Shown here in pieces: positions 1 to 7,676 of a stretch of 64,000 nucleotides of DNA (positions are counted from its first letter, which is position 1; each line of letters opens with the position of its first letter). The DNA comes from Microbacterium sp. B35-30 (GTDB taxonomy: Bacteria > Actinomycetota > Actinomycetes > Actinomycetales > Microbacteriaceae). The DNA lies in NCBI RefSeq assembly GCF_010634855.1, contig NZ_MWLQ01000011.1:310001-374000 (forward strand). Reading direction: 5' to 3'. A program made the translations under genes and the position numbers. A model generated the notes under the pieces. It worked only from the letters and a program-made list of their open reading frames with translations. It was not told where the DNA came from and did no database searches.

Positions 1-201
1 GAGGTCGTGGATGAAGTCGTCGGGCTTGCCGACGTGGCCGACGATGGTCAGGTCGTCGCGCTCGGGGTCCAGCATCACGGCGTAGTGCGACGCGACGAGT
101 CCGGCGTCGGTGGCGCTCATCAGCGTGACCCAGGGATTCTGCTCGATGAGCCGGCGGATCTCGCCGACATCCGACATCGCGAAGCTCGGGTTCTGGCGCA
201 T
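1..201 (-). CDS. FMN-binding negative regulator-like protein (PaiB family), N-terminal part only
   Basis: This is the first 67 codons of a minus-strand gene that runs off the left edge of the window. The protein begins MRQNPSFAMSDV and continues through WVTLMSATDAGLVASHYAV and LTIVGHVGKP, the usual opening of the PaiB/FMN-binding split-barrel family, where the region after the first helix binds flavin. Family members are FMN-dependent proteins of about 200 residues, often called transcriptional regulators although few are characterised. The ATG lies 6 nt downstream of a TAGGCT box with no Shine-Dalgarno sequence, suggesting a leaderless mRNA. Family assignment rests on the N-terminus alone, and the true function is unknown. 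Confidence 0.7.
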   Translation of the reverse strand, partial: MRQNPSFAMSDVGEIRRLIEQNPWVTLMSATDAGLVASHYAVMLDPERDDLTIVGHVGKPDDFIHDL

Positions 202-213
202 GGACTCAGCCTA
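202..213 (-). promoter_or_regulatory. -10 box for a leaderless PaiB-like gene
   Basis: On the minus strand TAGGCT (213-208) is followed by 6 nt and then the ATG at 201. This spacing recurs at many starts in the window and places the transcription start on or next to the start codon. No clear -35 element is visible. Confidence 0.5.
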
Positions 214-242
214 TTCGCGCCGCGGACTCGGTCGTCGCGGCG

Positions 243-1241
243 TCAGGCCTGACAGGAGGGGCACCAGTAGAGCTTGCGGGTGGCGACCTCCTCGACCACG
301 ATCGCGGTGCCGCACACGCGGCAGGGCAGCCCGGCTCGGTGGTAGACCCAGTGCCGGTCGTCACGGCTCGCCATCGCCTTGCGGTAGGCGTCGGGGTCCA
401 GGTCGTCCATCGTCATCATCTGACCGGTCTCGACGCCGATCGCGATGAGCCGCACCCAGTCGCGCCAGATCCCCCGCACCACCTCTTCGGGCACGTCCCG
501 GCCCGGCGTGTGCGGATTCTGGCGCGCGCGGAACAGCAGTTCGGCGCGGTACACGTTGCCGATGCCGCTGACGACGTTCTGGTCCATCAGCAGCAGGCCG
601 ATGGAGGTGGGCTTGCGGCGCACCACCGAGGCGAACCGCTCCTCGCCCTCTGCGACGTCGTCGACGAGAGGGTCCGGGCCGAGCTTCGCGATGGTCGCGG
701 CGACCTCGTCGGGCGTCTGCAGCTCGCAGGCGGTCGGGCCCCGCAGATCGGCGCACGTCGTTTCGCTGAGGAGCCGCAGGCGCACCTGCCCGACGATGGG
801 GGGCGGCCATTCCTCTCCCTCGTCGGCGAGACCCGTGGTCTGCTCCGACATGCGCACGTGCACGCGGGCACGCCGCGGGGCCCCGATCGAGGTCAGCGAG
901 TTCTCGCCCGCGCTGTCGAGGATCGGCTCGCCGATGTCGGTTCCGCGCTGATTGGTCTGCCCCATGCGGCCGTTGGCCGAGGCGATCGTCGGGTCGACGA
1001 CGATCTCTCCGGCGAAGTCCCACGCCCCGTACATCCCGAGATGCACGCGCAGCCAGAGGTCGTCGTCGAACTCCAGGAACATCTGCTTTCCGACGGCACG
1101 CACCTGCGTGGCGGTGCGGCCGCTGATCACCGCCGCACCCTCCACGAACCGGCCCTGCGGACTCGAGGCCGCGACGGCACGGCCGACGAAGTTGCGGTCG
1201 AACTGGCGGGCGATGCGGTGGACGGAATGGCCCTCGGGCAT
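243..1241 (-). CDS. nei: Formamidopyrimidine-DNA glycosylase / endonuclease VIII family protein
   Basis: This 332-residue protein starts MPEGHSVHRIA, which after removal of Met leaves the catalytic Pro-Glu of the Fpg/Nei family; PEGH is typical of Nei-type enzymes. The C-terminus carries a four-cysteine zinc finger (CRVCG ... CPSC) used for DNA binding. The enzyme should excise oxidised bases and nick the strand by its AP-lyase activity in base-excision repair. At 332 residues it is longer than E. coli Nei (about 263), with an extra loop rich in Thr/Glu in the middle. The start was placed at 1241 because the PEGH motif must be N-terminal; the frame stays open upstream only by chance. It begins 4 nt after the rpiB stop, so the two are probably cotranscribed. 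Confidence 0.88.
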   Translation of the reverse strand: MPEGHSVHRIARQFDRNFVGRAVAASSPQGRFVEGAAVISGRTATQVRAVGKQMFLEFDDDLWLRVHLGMYGAWDFAGEIVVDPTIASANGRMGQTNQRGTDIGEPILDSAGENSLTSIGAPRRARVHVRMSEQTTGLADEGEEWPPPIVGQVRLRLLSETTCADLRGPTACELQTPDEVAATIAKLGPDPLVDDVAEGEERFASVVRRKPTSIGLLLMDQNVVSGIGNVYRAELLFRARQNPHTPGRDVPEEVVRGIWRDWVRLIAIGVETGQMMTMDDLDPDAYRKAMASRDDRHWVYHRAGLPCRVCGTAIVVEEVATRKLYWCPSCQA

Positions 1242-1245
1242 CGGG

Positions 1246-1788
1246 TCAGCCGGCTTCGGGGTCGAACGAACTGTCGTCGGCGGCCAGGACGTCGGGCTGT
1301 CGGGCAGCGCGCGGGTCGGGCTGCAGCGCACCGTCCTCCTCGTACGCGGCGAGCTGTGCGATGCGTCGCGCGTGGCGCTCCTCGCCCGAGAACGGGGTCG
1401 CGATGAAGCGGTCGATGAACGTGGTCGCCTCGTCGAACGTGTGCTGGCGGGCGCCGATCGCGATCACGTTCGCGTCGTTGTGCTCGCGCGCGAGCTCCGC
1501 CGTGGCGATGCTCCACGCCAGGGCTGCGCGGACCCCGCGCACTTTGTTCGCCGCGATCTGCTCGCCGTTGCCCGAACCGCCGAAGACGACCCCGAGCGTC
1601 TCGATGCCGGCGGCCTGGTCGCGGACGACCGCCTGGGCGGCGCGGATGCAGAACGCCGGATAGTCGTCGAGCGGGTCGTATTCGAGGGGGCCGTGGTCGA
1701 TGACCTCGTGGCCCGCCGCGGCGAGATGGTGCTGCAGCTGCGTCGAGAACTCGAGGCCGGCGTGGTCGGTCGCGATGTGGATGCGCAT
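1246..1788 (-). CDS. rpiB: Ribose-5-phosphate isomerase B
   Basis: This 180-residue protein begins MRIHIATDHAGLE and contains GGSGNGEQIAANK, the active-site loop of RpiB/LacAB isomerases. The actinobacterial branch uses Glu in GSGNGE as the base, and this Glu is present. The enzyme interconverts ribose-5-phosphate and ribulose-5-phosphate in the non-oxidative pentose phosphate pathway. The last 25 residues (after LAAYEEDG) extend past the usual 150-160 residue core and look unstructured. The ATG sits 7 nt after a TAGGAT box, so the transcript is probably leaderless and carries the downstream DNA glycosylase gene too. Confidence 0.92.
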   Translation of the reverse strand: MRIHIATDHAGLEFSTQLQHHLAAAGHEVIDHGPLEYDPLDDYPAFCIRAAQAVVRDQAAGIETLGVVFGGSGNGEQIAANKVRGVRAALAWSIATAELAREHNDANVIAIGARQHTFDEATTFIDRFIATPFSGEERHARRIAQLAAYEEDGALQPDPRAARQPDVLAADDSSFDPEAG

Positions 1789-1801
1789 GGGCTCAATCCT
1801 A
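1789..1801 (-). promoter_or_regulatory. -10 box for leaderless rpiB
   Basis: TAGGAT (1801-1796, minus strand) is followed by 7 nt and the rpiB ATG at 1788. There is no Shine-Dalgarno sequence between them. Confidence 0.5.
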
Positions 1802-1870
1802 GGCAGGCGAGAGGGACGAGGACGGATGCCGCGGCTCCGTGCGCGGCCGAGGAGACGTGTCGTCCGCGAC

Positions 1871-3070
1871 TCAGGGCGCGACGCCCGCGGCAGCCGGCTT
1901 GAACCCCGCGCGCACGTTCTCGCAGCACGCCGGGCGGCACACGTCGAACCACGGTCCGAGGTCCGTCGCGTGCGGGCGCTCGCCCGCCTGCGTGCCGCTC
2001 AGTCGCTCCTGGACGAGATCCACGAGCCCCGAGACGAATACCGGGTCGACACCGGGGGTCGGCGTGCGCACGGCGCGGATGCCCGCATCGGCCGCGGCAT
2101 CCATGGCCTCGGTGTCGAGGTCCCACAGGACCTCCATGTGATCGCTCATGAAGCCGAGGGGCACGATCGCCACCGCCTGCACGCCGGCAGCGGGAAGCTC
2201 GGCGATGACGTCGTTGACGTCGGGCTCGAGCCACGGCTGGCTGGGCGGGCCCGAGCGCGACTGGTACACGAGGTCCCACGCGACGCGGTCGGCGCCGGGA
2301 ATGTCGGCCGCCACCGCGGCCATCACCACTTCGGCGACGGCGAGGTGCTGCGCCGCGTATGCGCCGCCCTCGCCGAGGTCGCGATGCTGCTCGTCGCCTT
2401 CGCGCGGGCCGGAGCGCTCGGCATCCGCCGTCGGAATGCTGTGCGTCGAGAACAGCACCCGCACAGCCTCAGGAGCGATGCCGTCGCCCAGGAATCCGCC
2501 CACCGCGTCGCGCACGCCGTCGACGAACGGCTGCACGAAGCCGGGGTGATCGAAGAACTGCCGCACCTTGTCGATCGTGACCGTGTCCCCGAGCCCGGTC
2601 TCGGTGAGCACCCGCGCGAAGTCCTCGCGATACTGCCGGCAGCTCGAGAACGACGAGTAGGCGCTCGTCGCCAGACCCAGGAGTCTGGTGTCACCTGCGG
2701 CTGCGGCATCCGTCACCGCCTCGTCGAGGTACGGCGCCCAGTTGCGGTTGCCCCAGTACACCGGCAGGTCGATGCCGCGGCCGGCGAGCTCCGCCTCCAG
2801 GGCCGCCTTCAGGGCACGGTTCTGCGCGTTGATGGGGCTCACCCCGCCGAAGTGCCGGTAGTGGTGGGCGACCTCTTCGAGGCGCTCGTCGGGGATGCCT
2901 CGGCCGCGCGTGACATTGCGGAGGAACGGGATGACGTCGTCCTGGCCCTCAGGACCGCCGAAGCCGGCGAGCAGGAGGCCGTCGTAGGCGACGGCCTGCT
3001 CCACGTAGGGAGCGCCGGATGCTGCGGCGGGCGAGGCGAACGGGACGACGTGCTGCTCGGGAGAAGTCAC
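1871..3070 (-). CDS. hemH: Coproporphyrin/protoporphyrin ferrochelatase
   Basis: This 399-residue protein inserts ferrous iron into coproporphyrin III or protoporphyrin IX; actinobacteria normally use the coproporphyrin route (CpfC). The N-terminal part has GLLLAGFGGPEG and HYRHFGGVSPINAQN, the central part TSAYSSFSSCRQY, and the C-terminal half the active-site STHSIP motif. Cysteines at about 144, 378, 382 and 383 (SSC ... CRPACC) match the [2Fe-2S] ligand pattern of actinobacterial ferrochelatases. I chose the GTG at 3070 because it precedes the conserved core by a normal 28-residue tail; the frame is open to 3223. The divergent neighbour is pepN. Confidence 0.9.
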   Translation of the reverse strand: MTSPEQHVVPFASPAAASGAPYVEQAVAYDGLLLAGFGGPEGQDDVIPFLRNVTRGRGIPDERLEEVAHHYRHFGGVSPINAQNRALKAALEAELAGRGIDLPVYWGNRNWAPYLDEAVTDAAAAGDTRLLGLATSAYSSFSSCRQYREDFARVLTETGLGDTVTIDKVRQFFDHPGFVQPFVDGVRDAVGGFLGDGIAPEAVRVLFSTHSIPTADAERSGPREGDEQHRDLGEGGAYAAQHLAVAEVVMAAVAADIPGADRVAWDLVYQSRSGPPSQPWLEPDVNDVIAELPAAGVQAVAIVPLGFMSDHMEVLWDLDTEAMDAAADAGIRAVRTPTPGVDPVFVSGLVDLVQERLSGTQAGERPHATDLGPWFDVCRPACCENVRAGFKPAAAGVAP

Positions 3071-3082
3071 CCCTCCATCCTG
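3071..3082 (-). promoter_or_regulatory. Possible -10 box for hemH
   Basis: CAGGAT (3082-3077, minus strand) lies 6 nt before the GTG at 3070. It deviates from TANNNT at the first base, and the GGAGGG between box and start is too close to serve as a normal Shine-Dalgarno sequence, so this is a weak call. Confidence 0.3.
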
Positions 3083-3137
3083 ACACCCGGCGCGCGGGTT
3101 TCCGTCACCCGATCGGTGCTTTCCCCGGCGGCTGGCA

Positions 3138-3143
3138 TAGGCT
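3138..3143 (+). promoter_or_regulatory. Candidate -10 box upstream of pepN
   Basis: TAGGCT on the plus strand in the 183-nt divergent hemH/pepN gap would give a leader of about 105 nt for pepN. No convincing -35 hexamer precedes it. Confidence 0.4.
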
Positions 3144-3253
3144 GGGACGGTTGTCATCGGCGCCAGCAGCGCTGATGGCGGCCGCCGGATCGAGCGTCCG
3201 CGCAACGGGATTATCGAGATCATCCGTCATCCTCACCCATGGGAGCCACAGCA

Positions 3254-5800
3254 GTGCCTGGAGAGAACCTCACCCGCATCGAGGCGCAGGAGCGCCGCGC
3301 GATCGTCGAGACGCAGTCCTACGAGATCGCGCTCGACCTGACGAAAGGCGCCGAGGTCTTCGGATCCCGCACCGTCGTCCGCTTCACCGCTACGCCGGGT
3401 GCCGCGACGTTCATCGACCTGATCGCGCGCGAGGTGCGCGAGATCACCCTCAACGGCCGGTCCCTCGACCCCGCGACCGCATTCGCGGACTCCCGCGTCG
3501 CGCTCGACGGGCTCGCCGCCGACAACGAGCTCGTCATCGACGCCGACTGCCTGTACACCAACACCGGCGAGGGCCTGCACCGCTTCGTCGACCCCGTCGA
3601 CGACGAGGTCTACCTCTACTCGCAGTTCGAGGTGCCCGACTCGCGTCGCGTCTTCGCGGTCTTCGAGCAGCCCGACCTCAAGGCGACGTTCGCGTTCACC
3701 GTCACCGCGCCGGAGCCCTGGAAGGTCGTCTCCAACTCCCCCACCCCCGAGCCCAAGAAGCACGGCGACGGCACCGCGACGTGGCGTTTCGAGCCCACTC
3801 CCCGCATCTCTTCGTACATCACTGCTCTCATCGCCGGCCCGTACGAGGCGACGTTCTCGGAGCTCACGAGCTCGTCGGGCCGCGTCATCCCTCTCGGCGT
3901 GTACGGCCGCAAGAGCCTCTGGCAGTACCTGGACTCCGACTACATCTTCGACAAGACGCGTCAGGGCTTCGCGTACTTCGAGGAGAAGTTCGACTACGCC
4001 TACCCGTTCGCGAAGTACGACCAGCTGTTCGTGCCGGAGTTCAACGCGGGTGCGATGGAGAACGCCGGGGCGGTGACGTTCACCGAGACGTACGTGTTCC
4101 GCTCGAAGGTGACGGATGCCGTCAAGGAGCGTCGCGTCGTCACGATCCTGCACGAGCTCGCGCACATGTGGTTCGGCGACCTGGTCACCATGAAGTGGTG
4201 GAACGACCTCTGGCTCAACGAGTCGTTCGCCGAGTGGGCGTCGACGATCGCCACCGCCGAGGCCACCGAGTGGACCGAGGCGTGGACGACCTTCAACGCC
4301 ATGGAGAAGACCTGGGCGTACCGCCAGGACCAGCTCCCCTCCACGCACCCCGTCGTCGCGCAGATCAACGACCTCGAGGACGTGCAGGTCAACTTCGACG
4401 GCATCACGTACGCCAAGGGCGGCTCGGTGCTCAAGCAGCTGGCCGCGTGGGTCGGCATCGACGAGTTCTTCGCCGGCGTGGGCGCCTACTTCAAGAAGCA
4501 CGAGTGGTCGAACACCGAGCTGTCGGATCTGCTCTCGGAGCTCGAGGTCACCAGTGGCCGTGAGCTCTCGACGTGGTCGAAGAAGTGGCTCGAGACGGCG
4601 GGCGTCAACACGCTGTCGCCCGAGATCGTGACGGATGTCGACGGCACCATCACGCGCTTCGCGATCGTGCAGACCGCGCCGGCCGACTACCCGACCATCC
4701 GCCCGCACCGCCTCGGCGTCGGGTTCTACGACCTCGACGGCGACGCGCTCGTGCGCGTGCACCACGTCGAGCTCGACGTCGACGGCGACCTGACCGAGGT
4801 GCCCGAGCTCAAGGGCCGCAAGCGCCCCGCGCTGGTGCTCCTCAACGACGAGGACCTGGCCTACGCCAAGATCCGTCTCGACGACAAGTCGCTGCAGACC
4901 GCGATCGGCCACCTCGGCAAGATCACCGACCCGCTCGCCCGGTCGCTGGTGTGGGGTGCCGCGTGGGACCAGACACGGGATGCCGAGGCATCCGCGTCCG
5001 ACTACGTCGATCTGGTGCTGCGCAACATCGGCGCCGAGACCGAGTCGACCACGGTGCGCACGACGCTCGCCCAGCTGCAGCTCGCGGCGAACTCGTACGT
5101 CGCCCCCGAGAAGCGCGACGCCACCCGTGCGCACGTCGCCGACGCACTGTGGCAGCTCGCGGAGTCCGCCGAGGCGGGCAGCGACAGCCAGCTGCAGTTC
5201 GTCACCGCATTCGCCTCCGCCGCAGCCACGCCGGGCCAGTGGGAGAAGGTGCGACAGGTGCGCGACGGTGAGGTGACGTTCGCCGACCTCGCGATCGACA
5301 CCGACCTGTCGTGGCAGCTGCTCGTCTCGCTCGCCGCCGGCGGCGGTGTGTCCCCCGCCGACATCGACGCGGCACTCGCCGACGACAACACCGCCAAGGG
5401 CGGCGAGTTCGCCGCTCAGGCGAAGGCCGCGCTGCCGACAGCCGAGGCGAAGGCGGCCGCATGGTCGTCGCTCGTCGACAGCGATGACCAGCCGAACACG
5501 ATCGTCCGCGCCGCCGCCGCCGGGTTCGTGCACCCCGCCGGCCGCGAACTGCTCGACGGCTTCGTCGGGCGCTACTTCGACGCGCTGCTGCCGATCTGGA
5601 ACTCGCGCACCTACCAGATCGCGCAGTACGTCATCGTCGGGCTCTACCCCGCGCCACTCGCGAACGTCGCCCTGCGCGACGCCACGCGCGCCTGGCTCGA
5701 GGCGAACTCCGACGCCGCGCCGGCGCTCCGACGCCTCGTCGCCGAGAACCTCGCGGGCGTCGAGCGGGCGCTGTCGGTGCAGGACCGCGACGCCCAGTAG
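3254..5800 (+). CDS. pepN: Aminopeptidase N (M1 family zinc metallopeptidase)
   Basis: This 848-residue cytosolic aminopeptidase removes N-terminal residues from peptides. The zinc site HELAH is at residues 300-304 with the third ligand Glu at 323 (WLNESFAEW), and the substrate-binding GAMEN motif is at 266-270. Length and domain order fit actinobacterial PepN: N-terminal beta domain, catalytic domain, and a helical ERAP1-like C-terminal domain. I chose the GTG at 3254 over the ATG at 3239 because GGGAG lies 8 nt before it and the protein then starts MPGENLTR, the family's usual opening. A strong hairpin follows the gene. Transcribed alone, divergent from hemH. Confidence 0.95.
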   Translation: MPGENLTRIEAQERRAIVETQSYEIALDLTKGAEVFGSRTVVRFTATPGAATFIDLIAREVREITLNGRSLDPATAFADSRVALDGLAADNELVIDADCLYTNTGEGLHRFVDPVDDEVYLYSQFEVPDSRRVFAVFEQPDLKATFAFTVTAPEPWKVVSNSPTPEPKKHGDGTATWRFEPTPRISSYITALIAGPYEATFSELTSSSGRVIPLGVYGRKSLWQYLDSDYIFDKTRQGFAYFEEKFDYAYPFAKYDQLFVPEFNAGAMENAGAVTFTETYVFRSKVTDAVKERRVVTILHELAHMWFGDLVTMKWWNDLWLNESFAEWASTIATAEATEWTEAWTTFNAMEKTWAYRQDQLPSTHPVVAQINDLEDVQVNFDGITYAKGGSVLKQLAAWVGIDEFFAGVGAYFKKHEWSNTELSDLLSELEVTSGRELSTWSKKWLETAGVNTLSPEIVTDVDGTITRFAIVQTAPADYPTIRPHRLGVGFYDLDGDALVRVHHVELDVDGDLTEVPELKGRKRPALVLLNDEDLAYAKIRLDDKSLQTAIGHLGKITDPLARSLVWGAAWDQTRDAEASASDYVDLVLRNIGAETESTTVRTTLAQLQLAANSYVAPEKRDATRAHVADALWQLAESAEAGSDSQLQFVTAFASAAATPGQWEKVRQVRDGEVTFADLAIDTDLSWQLLVSLAAGGGVSPADIDAALADDNTAKGGEFAAQAKAALPTAEAKAAAWSSLVDSDDQPNTIVRAAAAGFVHPAGRELLDGFVGRYFDALLPIWNSRTYQIAQYVIVGLYPAPLANVALRDATRAWLEANSDAAPALRRLVAENLAGVERALSVQDRDAQ

Positions 5801-5841
5801 CGCACCACCGACGTGGTACCCAGGTACCAGTCGCCGTGCTC

Positions 5842-5883
5842 CAAGACCCTCCCTGCGGCCGACGCGGCCCGGGGAGGGTCTTG
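5842..5883 (+). terminator. Hairpin terminator after pepN
   Basis: A perfect 12-bp stem (CAAGACCCTCCC at 5842-5853 with GGGAGGGTCTTG at 5872-5883) encloses an 18-nt GC-rich loop, 42 nt after the pepN stop. It is followed by TTGCG rather than a long U-run. Confidence 0.7.
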
Positions 5884-5885
5884 CG

Positions 5886-5898
5886 TAGCGTCGAAGTC
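5886..5898 (+). promoter_or_regulatory. -10 box for a leaderless ABC transporter operon
   Basis: TAGCGT (5886-5891) precedes the ATG at 5899 by 7 nt, immediately after the pepN terminator hairpin. Confidence 0.45.
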
Positions 5899-6807
5899 AT
5901 GATCGTCGCAGAGAGTCTGAGCAAGAGCTTCGGAGCCAAGCACGCCGTCCAGGATGTGAGCTTCACCGTCCAACCGGGCCGGGTGACCGGGTTCCTCGGT
6001 CCCAACGGCGCCGGCAAGTCCACCACGATGAGGATGATCGTCGGGCTCGACCGGCCCACCAGCGGAAGGGTCACCGTCGACGGCCGCGACTACCGTCGCC
6101 TGCGGTCGCCACTGACCGAGGTCGGTGTGCTGCTCGACGCGAAGGCCGTCCACACCGGCCGCAGCGCCCAGAACCATCTCCGGGCGATGGCCGCGACCCA
6201 CGGCATCCCTCGCCGGCGCGTCGACGAGGTCATCGAGATCACCGGGCTCAGCTCCGTCGCGCGCAAGCGCGCCGGAGGATTCTCCCTCGGCATGGGTCAG
6301 CGCCTCGGCATCGCGGCGGCGCTGCTCGGAGACCCGAAGACGCTCATCCTCGACGAACCGGTCAACGGCCTCGATCCCGAGGGCGTGCTCTGGGTCCGCC
6401 GCTTCGTCAGGCACGCGGCATCCGAGGGCAAGACAGTGCTGCTGTCCAGCCACCTGATGAGTGAGATGGCACTCACGGCGGACCACATCATCGTGCTCGG
6501 TCGCGGACGGGTGCTCGCCGATGCGCCGGTCGACGAGCTCGTCCGGCAGTGGACGCGCGCCACGGTGCGCATCCGCACGCCGCGGGCGGTCGAACTCGCT
6601 CGGCTCGTCGCCGGAGACGGCGTGACCGTCACCCACCTGGCGGACGGCGTGATGGATGTCGAGGGCGCCGCCGCGCATGACATCGGCGATCTCGCCCTCG
6701 CGCACGGCATCGTGCTGCACGAGCTCACCCCCGCGTCCGGCACCCTCGAGGACGCCTACCTCCGGCTCACCGGCGACGACGTCGAATACAAGACGAAGGA
6801 CATCTGA
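5899..6807 (+). CDS. ABC-2 type transporter, ATP-binding protein
   Basis: This 302-residue ATPase has Walker A GPNGAGKST at residues 34-42, the signature FSLGMGQRLGIA (an LGMGQ variant common in this export subfamily) and Walker B LILDEPVNGLDP. The C-terminal 80 residues form the extension seen in drug and lipid exporters of the CcmA/DrrA type. It overlaps the permease gene by one base (TGATG), so the two are translated as a pair. Its substrate cannot be read from sequence. The downstream sensor kinase and regulator resemble the arrangement in which a two-component system controls an adjacent exporter. Confidence 0.88.
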   Translation: MIVAESLSKSFGAKHAVQDVSFTVQPGRVTGFLGPNGAGKSTTMRMIVGLDRPTSGRVTVDGRDYRRLRSPLTEVGVLLDAKAVHTGRSAQNHLRAMAATHGIPRRRVDEVIEITGLSSVARKRAGGFSLGMGQRLGIAAALLGDPKTLILDEPVNGLDPEGVLWVRRFVRHAASEGKTVLLSSHLMSEMALTADHIIVLGRGRVLADAPVDELVRQWTRATVRIRTPRAVELARLVAGDGVTVTHLADGVMDVEGAAAHDIGDLALAHGIVLHELTPASGTLEDAYLRLTGDDVEYKTKDI

Positions 6808-7667
6808 TGACCACCGCACTCGCCCCCGCCCCCTCCACCGCCACGGACGCCGTGGTCGACGGCTCCCCCTACCGCCTCTCGTTCGCGCGTCTGGTCGCCT
6901 CCGAGTGGATCAAGTTCACGAGCCTCCGCTCGACCTGGTGGTCGATCGGACTCGTGGCCGTCGTCTCGATCGGCCTCAGTCTCCTCATGGCGTTCTCGTT
7001 CGCGGCCTTCGCCGGAGACATGCCGCCGATGTCGGTCGAAGAGGCGAACCGGCAGGCGGTGCAGGTCGTCGTGTTCAGCACGGTGCTGACGCAGCTGCTC
7101 GCCGTCGTCCTCGGCACGATCACCGTGACGGGCGAGTACTCGACCGGCATGATCCGTTCGACGCTCACCGCTGCACCGGCGCGCACGGCGGCGCTGTTCG
7201 CCAAGGCTCTCGTCGTCGCGGCCACGATGTTCGTCACGAGCGCCGTCGTCTTCGCGGTCGCCGCGGTCGCATCGGGGGCCGTGCTGCCCACGGGCGCTCT
7301 CGACGTCAGCGAACCCGACAGCTCACTCATGCCGCTGCTGGGCGCGGCCGTCTACCTCGCGCTCATCGCCGTCATCGGCGTGGGAATCGGCTTCATCATC
7401 CGCAACGGTCCGGGCGCACTGGCCGCCGGCATCGGTCTCGTGTTCGTCGCGCCGATCCTCGTGCTGTTCTTCCCTCGTCTCGACTCCTTCCAGTGGATCC
7501 ACGACGCTGCGAGCTACCTGCCCTCGAACGCCGGCCAGTCCCTGTTCATGGGGTCTCCCATGACCGGGGAGGTCCTGGAGCCCGTTCCGGCGCTCATCAC
7601 ACTCGCCGTGTGGACCGTGGCCGCCATCGCCGGGGGCATCGCGGTGCTGAAAACACGCGACGCGTAG
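6807..7667 (+). CDS. ABC-2 type transporter permease
   Basis: This 286-residue membrane protein has about six hydrophobic segments (around residues 45-70, 95-115, 140-165, 175-200, 210-225 and 255-275) and a cytoplasmic N-terminus ending at LRSTWWSIGL, typical of ABC-2 permeases that pair with the ATPase encoded just upstream. The motif VTGEYSTGMIRSTL in the first cytoplasmic loop is widespread in actinobacterial members. Start codon ATG overlaps the ATPase stop. Its own stop codon TAG forms the first half of a likely -10 box for the next gene. Substrate unknown. Confidence 0.85.
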   Translation: MTTALAPAPSTATDAVVDGSPYRLSFARLVASEWIKFTSLRSTWWSIGLVAVVSIGLSLLMAFSFAAFAGDMPPMSVEEANRQAVQVVVFSTVLTQLLAVVLGTITVTGEYSTGMIRSTLTAAPARTAALFAKALVVAATMFVTSAVVFAVAAVASGAVLPTGALDVSEPDSSLMPLLGAAVYLALIAVIGVGIGFIIRNGPGALAAGIGLVFVAPILVLFFPRLDSFQWIHDAASYLPSNAGQSLFMGSPMTGEVLEPVPALITLAVWTVAAIAGGIAVLKTRDA

Positions 7668-7676
7668 AGTCGAGCG
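7665..7676 (+). promoter_or_regulatory. -10 box for a leaderless histidine kinase gene, overlapping the permease stop codon
   Basis: TAGAGT (7665-7670) begins with the TAG stop of the permease gene and is followed by 6 nt and the GTG at 7677. The spacing matches other leaderless starts here. Confidence 0.45.

Noticed and set aside
3233..5533. 766-codon minus-strand frame opposite pepN
   Set aside because: Antisense shadow of pepN, which carries full zinc-site motifs on the plus strand; the product has no recognisable domain.
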